Source: Perkinsus olseni (taxonomy: Eukaryota > Perkinsozoa > Perkinsida). From it: 64,000 nt of DNA. The translations under genes and the position numbers were made by a program. The stretch lies in the NCBI GenBank assembly GCA_013115125.1, contig JABANN010000002.1:124001-188000 (forward strand), given 5' to 3'. This document shows, piece after piece, positions 22,701 through 31,929 of the stretch. The notes under the pieces were generated by a model, which was not told the DNA's origin, ran no database searches, and worked only from the letters and a program-made list of their open reading frames with translations. Position 1 is the stretch's first letter. Every line of letters begins with the position of its first letter.

Positions 22701-24261
22701 TTCGGTGTGGTACCATTCTTGACTCTGGTCGTCTCGGTGAGGTAGTATCCCATGAACTGCAAGGTCTCCACCATAACACCATTAGGTGCGTACCTACGCC
22801 AGGTCCGCGGTTCGAACCCCAGCAGCGGCAATTTTTATTACAATTTCTGCCTCTGATAATAGTAGATGAATCCAGCAGGAATCACGAAGAGGAGAATTAA
22901 GAAAAAAATGATCAGAACGACGACTTGGTTCTGTTGCTCCAACAAGAAGGACGGCAGACCAACACCAATCTGATAGAAAAACAGGAAAACCATCTCAGCC
23001 ACCCGAGTTCGATCCCCGGGCCCTCCATTTTACCTTCATCGTTTGTGGGCCATCAGGGTTGCCATACTTCTCATAGTTAGCCTTAGCAACTTCATCAGTG
23101 AGGGCCTGGTAGGCCTTCGAAATTTGAATGAATTTGGCATTGGCCAAAGGGTCACCCTGGTTTCGGTCAGGATGGTACCTGGCATTGAGAAGTTCTACAG
23201 CTAGAGGTGTCAGAAAAATACCAACTTACACAAGTGACTGCTTCCGGTAAGCTTTTTTGATCTGCGCGTCCGTGGCTCCAACTTCAATGCCGAGAATTGA
23301 AAATGGGTCGAAGGATTTCACCTCGACTTCCTGGGAGAGAGCATGTTTTGTCATGAGAATGACTAGCATCAACCTCAAGATACTTACCGAGTTCATACAG
23401 TGTACTGCAGTGAGGCCCAAAAGATACCATAATGAGCATAGTACAACTGCACGTATCCAGAATCCCTTGGAGAAACGCTTCGACCTGAAAGATACCTCAC
23501 GCGCACGCGGAAGATTATGCATCTAACAGTATGACTTTCAAGCTCCCGTAGAACACCTGCCCGAATGCTCATCTTTCGCGATGGGAATAACGGTATCAAT
23601 AGGTTGAGGCAAGGTATTTACGAAATTGAAGATTCCTTCGTTCGCTTGCTAAGGTCATTCGCTATCTTAACAAGCACTCCGAGTGTCGAAGTCCGAGACA
23701 ACTTCATAGTTAAACGATACGTTACTTGAGACGCGACTGGAGCATGTATCGACCTCTGATACGCCCGTCCAGCACAAACAACAGATCCGTCAGCGCTGCT
23801 GACCCAAGCACTCACAGACAACGAATTTGTCGTGCCCGGGAAAGCCGTAATGACCGACAACTCACCATTTCTTCTCCTCTGCTTTGCACTCGTCAACCTT
23901 CTCGACCATAGTCGATGATTTACAGTATCTATGGAGGGTTGGTGGAAGTACAGCTAGAGGTGTCAGAATAATATACGCACTTCAGTTTAGAGCCTTTTTC
24001 GCTGTACAAAGGCCACTGCTCGTCATGAACCTTGTGCTCGGGCCAGATCAAACTGTAGATGATGCTATAAGTCCACGGCACCTGAAAGTCATCACATTAG
24101 TCGACCTATTTTGTATCCTGCAAGCATCAACCTAGGATTCCCGGTATTACCACTATGCAACATAGAACGGCGCCAGCGAAGAAAAAGAAGGCCGAGTCAT
24201 CGTAGGCCAGAGTCCCCTCCTTATGCTCGTCCTTCGTGAAGGTGTCGCGAAAAGACGACAT
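19796..24261 (-). CDS. SEC63: SEC63, ER protein-translocation J-protein
   Basis: SEC63 recruits BiP to the Sec61 channel for post-translational import into the ER. The first exons are 24261-24154 ([16 protein letters not shown] and a membrane segment) and 24081-23977 ([14 protein letters not shown]). A third hydrophobic segment ([15 protein letters not shown]) precedes the J domain: [20 protein letters not shown], then the HPD motif in [11 protein letters not shown] across an intron, then [11 protein letters not shown]. Another membrane helix ([19 protein letters not shown]) follows, then helical Sec63-domain exons ([40 protein letters not shown]), the beta-sandwich piece [34 protein letters not shown], and an acidic tail ([16 protein letters not shown]) ending at 19796. 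At least a dozen introns; several are made of tRNA-like sequence. A few mid-gene exon joins are not resolved. Confidence 0.9.
19991..20018 (+). repeat. tRNA 3'-half-like module in SEC63 intron
   Basis: Contains GGTCCCGGGTTCGAATCCCA, a T-arm/B-box-like sequence, followed by seven acceptor-like bases. Antisense to SEC63, inside the intron 19909-20037. Outer T-stem pairs are mismatched, and no 5' tRNA half is present. Confidence 0.75.
20534..20597 (-). repeat. SEC63 intron (64 bp) largely of tRNA 3'-half type
   Basis: The intron runs GTAAGC to TATAG and contains GGTCGTGGGTTCAATCCC, sense to the gene. It joins the WWIF exon to the next one in the same frame. Confidence 0.75.
21245..21275 (-). 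repeat. tRNA T-arm-like module in SEC63 intron
   Basis: The minus strand reads ACCCGGGATCAATCCTCGGC, a T-arm with a fully paired stem but a first loop base changed from the usual TTC. It lies between the HFDGERVV exon and the ARHATKNK exon. Confidence 0.6.
21427..21483 (-). repeat. SEC63 intron (57 bp) largely of tRNA 3'-half type
   Basis: The intron reads GTAAGCTCGAGGTCCCGGGT onward to TTCAG; its T-arm has five paired bases around TTCGATC and a seven-base acceptor-like end. Sense orientation, between the exons MREWL and [10 protein letters not shown]. It also yields the 'PGIEPGTS'-type artefact peptide on the other strand. Confidence 0.8.
22794..22841 (+). repeat. SEC63 intron (48 bp), almost wholly antisense tRNA 3'-half
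   Basis: On the plus strand it contains AGGTCCGCGGTTCGAACCCC followed by an acceptor-like end. As a SEC63 intron (minus) it begins GTAATA and ends CGTAG, joining YYYQRQKL to [11 protein letters not shown] in frame. Little of the intron is left outside the tRNA-like part. Confidence 0.8.
22970..23033 (+). repeat. SEC63 intron (64 bp) with antisense tRNA 3'-half
   Basis: The plus strand contains CCCGAGTTCGATCCCCGGGC and an acceptor-like CCCTCCA. As an intron it runs GTAAAA to TATCAG directly after the PDGPQTMK codons. Confidence 0.8.
23197..23220 (+). repeat. Short intronic motif, copy 2 of 4
   Basis: ACAGCTAGAGGTGTCAGAAA, antisense to SEC63, in the 51-bp intron that splits the J domain just before the HPD motif. 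Confidence 0.75.
23950..23972 (+). repeat. Short intronic motif, copy 3 of 4
   Basis: ACAGCTAGAGGTGTCAGAAT, antisense to SEC63, right after the GTATAT donor of intron 2. Confidence 0.75.
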
Positions 24262-24289
24262 TTCCGGTAAAAAAGGTCGCTCAGACTAA

Positions 24290-24720
24290 CAACACATCGA
24301 CTCCTAGTGATACAGCAGGAAATCCCGATGGACCTATCCTAGTGCCTTCGGAAGGTATCCTTCTCACGCCCATCAGTTACGGAAGCTTCTAAGGAGCATT
24401 AACCCAGCTCTCTAGGATACAGCAGAGACTCTCAATGGCCCGTTGACAATGGGCCTATCTTAGTGCCAGGTATCTTCCTTACGCCCATTAGTAAACTGAT
24501 CTTCAAGGAACATTAACCCAGCGCTCCTAGTGATACAGCACAGTCACGAAAGACCCGTCTTACTGCCTGTCAAGAGTATCTTTCTTACGCCCATCAGTCA
24601 CAGAAGCTTCCAAATAGCATCAACCCAGCGCTCTTGGATACGTTAAGGAACTGCCTTCCAAGAGCATCTTTCTGACGCCCATCAGTCGCAGGAGCTGTCA
24701 AGGACTACGCTGAGACTACC
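24290..24720. repeat. Degenerate tandem repeat upstream of SEC63
   Basis: The word ACGCCCATCAG (or one-base variants) recurs at about 24366, 24481, 24587 and 24675, each preceded by GTATCTTTCTT-like and followed by GCATTAACCCAGC-like words. About four units of 88-115 bp lie just 5' of the SEC63 start. A single related copy is at about 21945-21975. Confidence 0.8.
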
Positions 24721-25663
24721 GACAAACTAACCCAGCAATGACACAGTAGTTTCAAGTGGTCGAGCTCACCCATGCGTCCGCGCTTGTCGATGTTGGTAAC
24801 AGTAGCAGATCACAGTATAAATACCCAGACAAGGCCTTCCTGACGCAGGGGCGAAGCTCGTTTTTTCTGCGACAACTTCTACAGAGTCATGTCATCGTCA
24901 TTTTAGAATAAGTTAGTCATCGATCCTTCGTGTAAGATCGCAATCTTAATAATAAGTTTCTGATTCCTTTCTAGGAGTTTTCAACTACACAATAACAAGG
25001 CAGACAGGATTCGGGTAGGTCACTGTCTGCATACAACGTAAACGCCACGGCCGATATTTTCCTCATTCCCCAACCTGTATATGGTACAGCTAACCACGAC
25101 TAACAACTCACAGAAACCTACTGTCGGCAGTGGGTAAGATCATCACGAGGACAACTGCACGAAAATTTTTCATGCATTTAGGTCAAACTATTCAAGACTA
25201 GGCGGCGGAGGAGAAAGTTAAGGGCAAAGGTGGAAGTCTAAGCAGAAGGGCGAAAATCTAAAGAAAGCTAGTAAAAAAAGGAAAAAGTTAGTTGAATTTT
25301 ATCTTCTTGAGCGAATCTATTTTTCTGAGGACTTTTCCGGTATCCTGGGGATGGCTGTTCTTTCATGCTGGCATGGTACAGGTTAACTTCACCTGGTACT
25401 GTTTCTGCTGTTGTAAACGTTTCACTTGTGATTCGTGTAATTTACCATCTCGAACGTGCATGGTTCTGTTTCCACTGAGAGAAAGGTTAACCTTACCCCC
25501 TGTTCAGTAAAGTAATTCTGAGTATTCAGAAGCGATTCTAAAATTGATTTGTACGCGTAAAGTGTGGTTCCAGAATCGAGTCTCTGAATCGGGTTATTCA
25601 ACGGCCCCAGGGAGTATCTTTTTCTATGCTGGCATGATACAGGTTAACCTCAGTTGGTCTACC
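24721..25663. other. Divergent intergenic region between SEC63 and RCL1
   Basis: SEC63 runs left and RCL1 right, so both promoters should lie here. A direct repeat containing ATGCTGGCATG.TACAGGTTAAC occurs at about 25364-25386 and 25626-25648; the second copy ends 16 bp before the RCL1 start codon, with a CAG acceptor-like site at about 25651 that could receive a spliced leader. A purine-rich stretch lies at 25205-25290. Confidence 0.5.
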
Positions 25664-28600
25664 ATGGCAACAGATACCCACCACTATCGAGGGGCGAACT
25701 ACCTTCGTCAAAGACTCATCCTCAGCACTCTTACCAGGAGGCCCGTCCGAGTCACCGAAATCCGAACCCAAGCCGAGAACCCCGGTCTGCAAGATTTCGA
25801 AGCGAATCTTTTGCGGCTGCTGGATACCATAACAAACGGTACCAACATCACCGTCAGCGAGACCGGAACGAGCCTTTACTTTTCCCCTGGGGAATTGGTG
25901 GGTGGTGAGGTGACACACGACTGCAACCCTAGCCGGCCGATTTCGTATTATTTGGAAGTGCTGCTGTGCTTGGCACCGTTCTGCAAGTTCCCGGTGAAGG
26001 CGAGGCTGAGAGGAATCACGCACAGCGAAGGATTCCCTAGCATTGATACTATTCGTACCGTAACTTTGCCAACTCTTGCGAAGTTGGGAGTGAATAATGA
26101 CAATTTGGCATCGACTGCGCAAGGTAGTACTCGGGGGAAGGTGTCCTTTCTCGCAAGAGAATTTTTGTTGTTTTCTCGCCGGTAAAGTGAAGCTTGGAGT
26201 GAGGGAATAAATTTTAATTCGTCAATACCAAATTTTCCGAACTTCATGATTTGTCCCTCCGCCCGGTCGGGTTTTCGCGGGCAGCCAGACACCGAGGTCT
26301 AGCGCTCGCGAGAAAATTGCCCGCATAGAGAATCGGGCTACATATTAGTAAACCTTGCTGTTAGCTTCATAACGCTGTGCTGTGCCGGACGCTCGATATC
26401 AACCGGTATGGAAGTCCTCTGGGAGAGATCCTAACAACTTTCCGATCACCAGCAAACTACTTCGTCAGCAGGCCTATCAGATCGATTGCATTGGTTGTTT
26501 GTAAATAGATCATTGAAATTTAAAGATAGGAATTGTGTTGAAATATTTTATAGATTGCGTGAATCCCAAGCGCCCATTCCGCGATCAGGATTTTCCTGCG
26601 GTTAAAAACAGAGATGGTGTCTTTCTTTTTGTCAGGTAGCTTGCACATAGTTCAGCCGCCATTGGCCTTGAAGGTTGAGTCCCGGGGGGATCCTGCCGCA
26701 CCGGGAATAGTATCTTTCACTTGTCCCATCGTCAAAAGTAATATACAGACATTTGAGGCGGTATGAGGGAAAGGAATCTTTGGTGAGGTATCCCGCCCGT
26801 GGAGCTCCTTAAGGAGGGAAGAATCAGGAGGGTTAGAGGTGTTGCATGGACGAGCAAGGTGATGTAGCTAGAGGTGTCAGAAAAGCCGGACTGGTGGTTG
26901 TGTAGGTGTCCCCGCAGTACGCTCCGATGATGATCGATTCGTGTCGTGCCGTGTTGAATCCGTACCTGGCTGATGTATGGGTGTTCACGGACGCGGCGAA
27001 GAAGCTGCCAAAGGAGGCTCGGGGAGGATACGGCATCAGCCTGGTGGCAGAGACGGAGACCGGGACACTTATAAGTGCTGATGGAATGTCTGAGTAATAG
27101 AGTGGCATGTTGGTCGAGAGGTAGCGCGCGTGGCTCTCCACCGAGAGGTCGCCGGTTCTTTTCCGGCAGTTGAAATGATTGACTTCCTTTTGCTTGCGTA
27201 ATAGCCTTCTTGATGACAGTTCCGAAACATCAGTTTAAACTCCATTGTTCTCTCTGCATCAAGGCCCCTTCGCCTTGAATGAAAGTGTATCAGCAATGGT
27301 ATAAATATCTTAGCAGTGCCCGGTAGCAAGTCTGTTTGAGCATAAGGATGCCCGAACAAATAATTGCGGAGCGAGCGAAGCGAGCGGAGCATATACTGTC
27401 ACTTCTGCGCTTTTTTGTGCGTTCGTTCGTTCGTTCGTTCGTTCGTTCAAATTATTTCTCCACGACTATGTCGATTCGACTCGCGAGACACATACCATTC
27501 GAAAGCTCGCGGTTTGTGTATTCTATAAAAAATACGAAATCGCTCTCATCCATGTTCTACAAAGCAAAGCCGTCGTGGACCGTTGTAGATGAACCCAAAA
27601 AAATACGGCAAAAAGCCCGGGCTGGGGTTCGAACCCGAGACTTCGTGCCGAGCTCCGCTTTTTTCGTTACGAAGGCCTAGTATAGTATATGTTTGAATAC
27701 TGCGTGCTCTCGTAATACACCGCATTACTTGTACACCAGGAAACAGCGTCTGAGATGAGGTTGGAGTCGTCTTGAGGCGTCATTTCGTGCCCTTCTATCA
27801 CCCTTGCTGCTAAGGCGTTACTAATCAATACCTGGGAGAAGTGCAAAGTTACTCCGCCCATACCGCAATAGATCTCTTTGTTTTCAGGGCCGAGGCCAGC
27901 ACATCTTCCCACGCCGTAACTGAGCCCGGTCAGCTCGGAGAGGAAGTAGCGCGCGCCCTGCTGGGTGAAGTGGATTGTGGCGGAGTGGTCGACCGACAGC
28001 ATCAATGGCTAGCGGCCCTATTCATGAGCATGGCGGCCGATCATAAGGTTATAACGGGGAATCTTAGGTCGACCCGGGGCTTTCACAAGTTTGCCTGATC
28101 ATAGGCCGCAGTGGTAGCGCAAGATTCTTCTATAGTTGTATGCTGATACTCACCTAATAGAATCGGGGGAAAGCGATGCTTCGGCTCGGAGATACCAAAT
28201 TTGACGTGGAAAATTTTAGCGAATCGCTTAGTTCTTCTAATAGAGCAGATTATCGGAAAGCGACCGGGCCGCGTGTCAGCTGCATCGATCGCTATTATCT
28301 TTGTTGACGTTCAGCTAGTTTAGGCGACCCTCGTGAAGTCCACCACCCTGCTCACACCGCGCCTCAGATTAATTCTATCGAAGTACTCGCGTAGTGTAGG
28401 TTTCTGCGGTCGTTACGTCGCTTAAACTCGTTGAGGGTTGAAGGTCACATCAAACTGGGTTCGTTATTCTTATCCTTTTTCCAGGTTTCTACTGTTGTAT
28501 TCGGCCAGGAGCTCACACCCTACACGATTGCCATGCTCCGGAACATACGGGACTTCATGGGTGTGGTGTTCAAGTTCAACTCGCAACAAGTGGAAGAGGA

Positions 28601-28709
28601 GGTCGTGCTGGATGAGGAGAGTGACGAGAAGGAGATGGCGCTGAGTCGGTCGGTGCGGCTAAGATGTGTCGGGGCGGGCCTGAAGAACGTGACGAGGCGG
28701 ACGTTCTGA
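25664..28709 (+). CDS. RCL1: RCL1, RNA 3'-phosphate cyclase-like protein
   Basis: RCL1 is a nucleolar protein needed for 18S rRNA processing in the U3 small-subunit processome. Six exons with consistent phases: 25664-26140, 26656-26737, 26788-26858, 26918-27093, 27888-28047 and 28485-28709, giving about 396 residues (family about 370). Family stretches are YRGANYLRQRLILSTLTRRP, NPGLQDFEANLLRLLDTITN, ISYYLEVLLCLAPF, LKVESRGDPAAPG, VELLKEGRIRRVRGVAW, NPYLADVWVFTD, GYGISLVAETETGTLISADG, LGEEVARALLGEVDCGGVVD, LTPYTIAMLRNIRDFMGVVF and the terminal RLRCVGAGLKNVTRRTF. A highly acidic insert (EESDEKE) precedes the end. Intron 4 (794 bp) has taken up a dispersed repeat and a tRNA-like module; intron 3 carries the short intronic motif. 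Confidence 0.92.
26400..26443. repeat. Dispersed repeat, copy 1
   Basis: ACCGGTATGGAAGTC followed by GGGAGAGATCCTAACAACTT matches 57750-57791 with few differences. Lies in RCL1 intron 1. Confidence 0.8.
26865..26885 (+). repeat. Short intronic motif, copy 4 of 4
   Basis: GTAGCTAGAGGTGTCAGAAA, here sense to its host gene, within the 59-bp RCL1 intron 26859-26917. Confidence 0.75.
27384..27552 (+). repeat. Dispersed intronic repeat, copy 2
   Basis: Matches the reverse complement of 17079-17236, here expanded by about seven GTTC units at 27418-27448. Lies inside RCL1 intron 4, sense to the gene. The boundaries are approximate. Confidence 0.8.
27600..27645 (-). repeat. tRNA 3'-half-like module in RCL1 intron
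   Basis: The minus strand reads AGTCTCGGGTTCGAACCCCA, then a GC-rich acceptor-like end and a run of five T, which could serve as a Pol III terminator. It adjoins dispersed repeat copy 2 and may be part of the same SINE-like element. Confidence 0.6.
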
Positions 28710-30341
28710 GAACACGAGCACTACGTCAATTCCTTACCAACAACGTCTCTATCAGCTCCGAGAGTTTGGTTGTAGTGATCTGCTGTTCTAGTTTCGTGTC
28801 CTGGTCTCTAGAGTACGTCATACGCGATATCAACGTGAAAGAGGCACTGTTATAGGGGCGGAAGTGGTAAATTTTCAATCCGTTTATTCAGCTAGCTTTG
28901 GTACAATGAAAATATAATGGCTGGTCCTGCGAAGTCCAGTCACTGGACTCCAGTGCCCCGGTGGACTGCGCCGCCTGTCCTTGAGGCAGCCGTAGGGTCT
29001 GCTACTCGACACCTCGTGGCAAGTGTGATGAAAATTTAGTAATTCATCAGCGTAGACGGTGAGTTTTTGCTGTTGTGGTCATGCACTGCACGGTGGCAAC
29101 CATTGAGATGAGGATGGGGCGGGTGCTCCTTCCGTGTAACCCGTACGGGTCTTTCCATCCTCCGCCCTTGACTGACGGAATGAGCCTGCCCTGCGAAGAA
29201 GCATCAACCCTGGTGATGAGATCTGATCAGGGTGTGAATGAGGTTGGGGAAATGTGGTAGTAAAGTTGGGCAGATTAGAACGCTCTTCTGTTTACCAGGC
29301 GGAGGTATACATAATCCAGGCTTTTCCCGGAAATCAGAGAAATCAAATTTTACACGTTCAAGAGTGACTCGCCCGGTAGGACTTTCAAAACTCTTTCTTT
29401 ATTGCTGATGGAGTGATTCGTTGGTATGAAAATCCAGCACACAATTTCTGTCCCCATGCGGACGCTCGGAGTGGCTCTAGCAGAAGATTCCAGCGCAGTT
29501 TCCCCTCTATCTCCCTCTTCCCATTATGAACTCGGTCTTTCTCCAGTATTTCCCCTGCGCACGCAAGAGTAGCACCAGAGGGAGGTGTGAGGTACTTGTT
29601 TCCCACAGGCGAGTTTTTCGCCGCCCTCGGGAAGTAAAAGACAAAGGCAAAGCTCGATGTCTTTGTGTGCTGCTAGCGGCAGGAGACCTCGTGTTTATCT
29701 TTTTCAGAAACACACGAAAGTATGTGATTGAGGTGTCCCCCCCTCGCAGGTCCCTGCATACCATAACTTTCGTAAATTATGGTCAAGGATCCACTAGTGG
29801 ACTCGGCTATTCTCTCCTTGAGAAAATTCGTGCGCAGAAGACAGCAGAAGTTACCGAGTCGGGGAGCCTACATCGGTTAGGTACGGTCAGCGGTACGGCG
29901 AAGATGTGACACGCACAAGTGAGGCCACTATGCCTTCTTCAGAAACCCTCCCCTGAGTTTTGAGGGCGCTTTGAGGATTAGATTCAACATCACTGGAACT
30001 GTGGGGGGAAACTACTCACCGCAGGAAGATTTAATTAACTCATGATGAGAAGTGAGTAATACCACAATTTGGTTAATTCGTTATTTATAAATATTTGATA
30101 GTTGTCGCGTTAATTTTTCGTAGTTTATCATGGAGGATGATGGTAGTATAATAATTATAATTTTTTCACTCGTTCGTGGATCGTGAGTTTTACACGTATC
30201 ATCATCATCATCGTGAGTAATCGGGTCAGCGTTGAAGGAGTGGTCGAAGGAGTCGGAAATTCCGACTCGGAATGGCTCAATCCTAGAATCCGAATGTATC
30301 TGTAGTCAGTATTTGCACTTTTTTCCGTACCCTATTTACTA
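28710..30341. other. Spacer without recognised gene
   Basis: Contains two overlapping one-base-centred hairpins (28933-28949 and 28941-28955). A 127-codon plus-strand frame at 29526-29909 resembles no family. AT-rich at 30040-30200. Confidence 0.45.
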
Positions 30342-31331
30342 TGGGTTGGCTAAGTAATATCCTCCAGTGGTGCTGCGGCCCGGATGAGCGATCGAAGGAA
30401 GAAGCGTTGGAGTTGGATATCGACAGAGACGAGGAGGCTGCTGTTGTGGCTGATGAGGTGATTTCCTCGGGCAGTAGAATTGCTTTTTTGGGCGCTTGAT
30501 GAGAGGGGGGTAGCTTTTCGTGGACCTTCTGGGAGGACGTATTTTTCTCGTCCCTGGCTAGCACTTAAGAAAATAGTGAGTCTTGTGCATACGGAAAATT
30601 GACAGAAAAATTTTGATCGTTTTTCTCTGAGCGGGCTGCTAGGCATGGTCCACTTGCTCTTCAGCGAATCAATTCCGTCAAATAGGGTTGATAAACCTTC
30701 CGAGTGTGAGTCGTACGATCTACGATCTTAGACATGTATAATTTTGGTTCAGCATAAAAAGAATTCTAACTACCGCACCGCCTACCCGATACCATCCCTT
30801 CCCGAATTCACTGGTCACCCCTCGTTGTGTTTGGGGTCCGATAGACCCCGACTCTCCCTTGGCAGGGCTACTATCGAATAGGATTGGCAGCTGTCTTGGG
30901 GAGATGAAGTTCGATAGCCTAGTGACTGCGTACCATGCGACCTACTAATGTCGTGAAAGATACTAGATTTTGTGAACTGGCGTATCTTTGAGGTGGTTGT
31001 GGATGGTCGTCAATGGCTGTATTTACTCGTGGCCAGTGGTGCTGGTGATGAGAATTTTTTTCGTGGAAATTTTACCGAAAATTCCAGATAAAATTTTTGG
31101 GCTCGTCTGGAACTATTTTAACGCCTAAAAATTGATGATGGATTTTCTCTGTAGTTTTCCCCTCTCTCGATCCAGAGCTCTACTGGAAGTGATGATGAAG
31201 ACAAGGAGGTTGACCGCGCGCCACGAAATTCACAGGAGTATCAACAGCCTGGTAGTCCCTCTACGGCCGCTTCAAGTAAACAGCAAAAAGTGGTCACTCA
31301 TGGTAATGACGGATGCAGCCTGACGAGGAGG
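30342..31331 (+). CDS. Possible N-myristoylated small acidic protein
   Basis: Tentative. ATG at 30342 opens MGWLSNILQWCCGPDERSKE, which has an N-myristoylation-type Gly2 and a Cys pair suitable for palmitoylation, then an acidic stretch up to a GTGATT donor at about 30459. A phase-compatible second exon follows an acceptor near 31151, with STGSDDEDKEVDRAPRN and a Ser/Gln-rich tail to about 31330. It could be an independent gene or the 5' end of the phosphatase gene that follows; the phase of the next candidate exon (about 31400-31440) did not fit the phosphatase exon. No family recognised. Confidence 0.3.
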
Positions 31332-31929
31332 TGGGTCAGTGTCACTTGCTATCTTGCATTTCCTTAACGGTCCTGTCGGTTTTGATTTGTGTTCTTTCAG
31401 ACCTACAAGATTCACGACTTCGGAGTCGGAGCTCCGCAAAAGGTTGGCGGTTTCACATTCCTAACCGTTCTTTAGTATTATAAGTTACTCGTAGTAAAGG
31501 TATCTTTCGGTTACCTATGCAAGATACAAAATAGGTCAAGATTTGTATATGAGAGCGTCAGCTGGCGGGGTCCCTGGTGCTCTCCTTACGACTGATGTTC
31601 GTTCTAGCTGTCCACTGTGTCCATAAGATTATCTGATACTATCCAGCTTCGTTGAGTTGTTGTTCTGAATCGACGCGCGAAGGGATAATTTGTGGAGGAT
31701 AGGTGTCAACCAGCACGTCTAATGCGTATCTTCTGAAAGCCTTCGCCAACTTTATCGAGTTGTTACAGCTCTTGTGAGGTCTCAAGGATCTTCGGTGAGG
31801 CTGCGGACAGTATTGCTCGACAGACAGTTATGTTAGACGTTATTAAGGCCCAGTTGTGCACGGAAGTCTGAGGGTGCATACCACTCCTTCATCAACTCCC
31901 ATCCCCTTCAGTATCAATCTTCGAATGCC

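Noticed and set aside
27667-28005. 112-codon minus-strand frame
   Set aside because: Antisense to RCL1 exon 5, which is confirmed by family similarity and phase.
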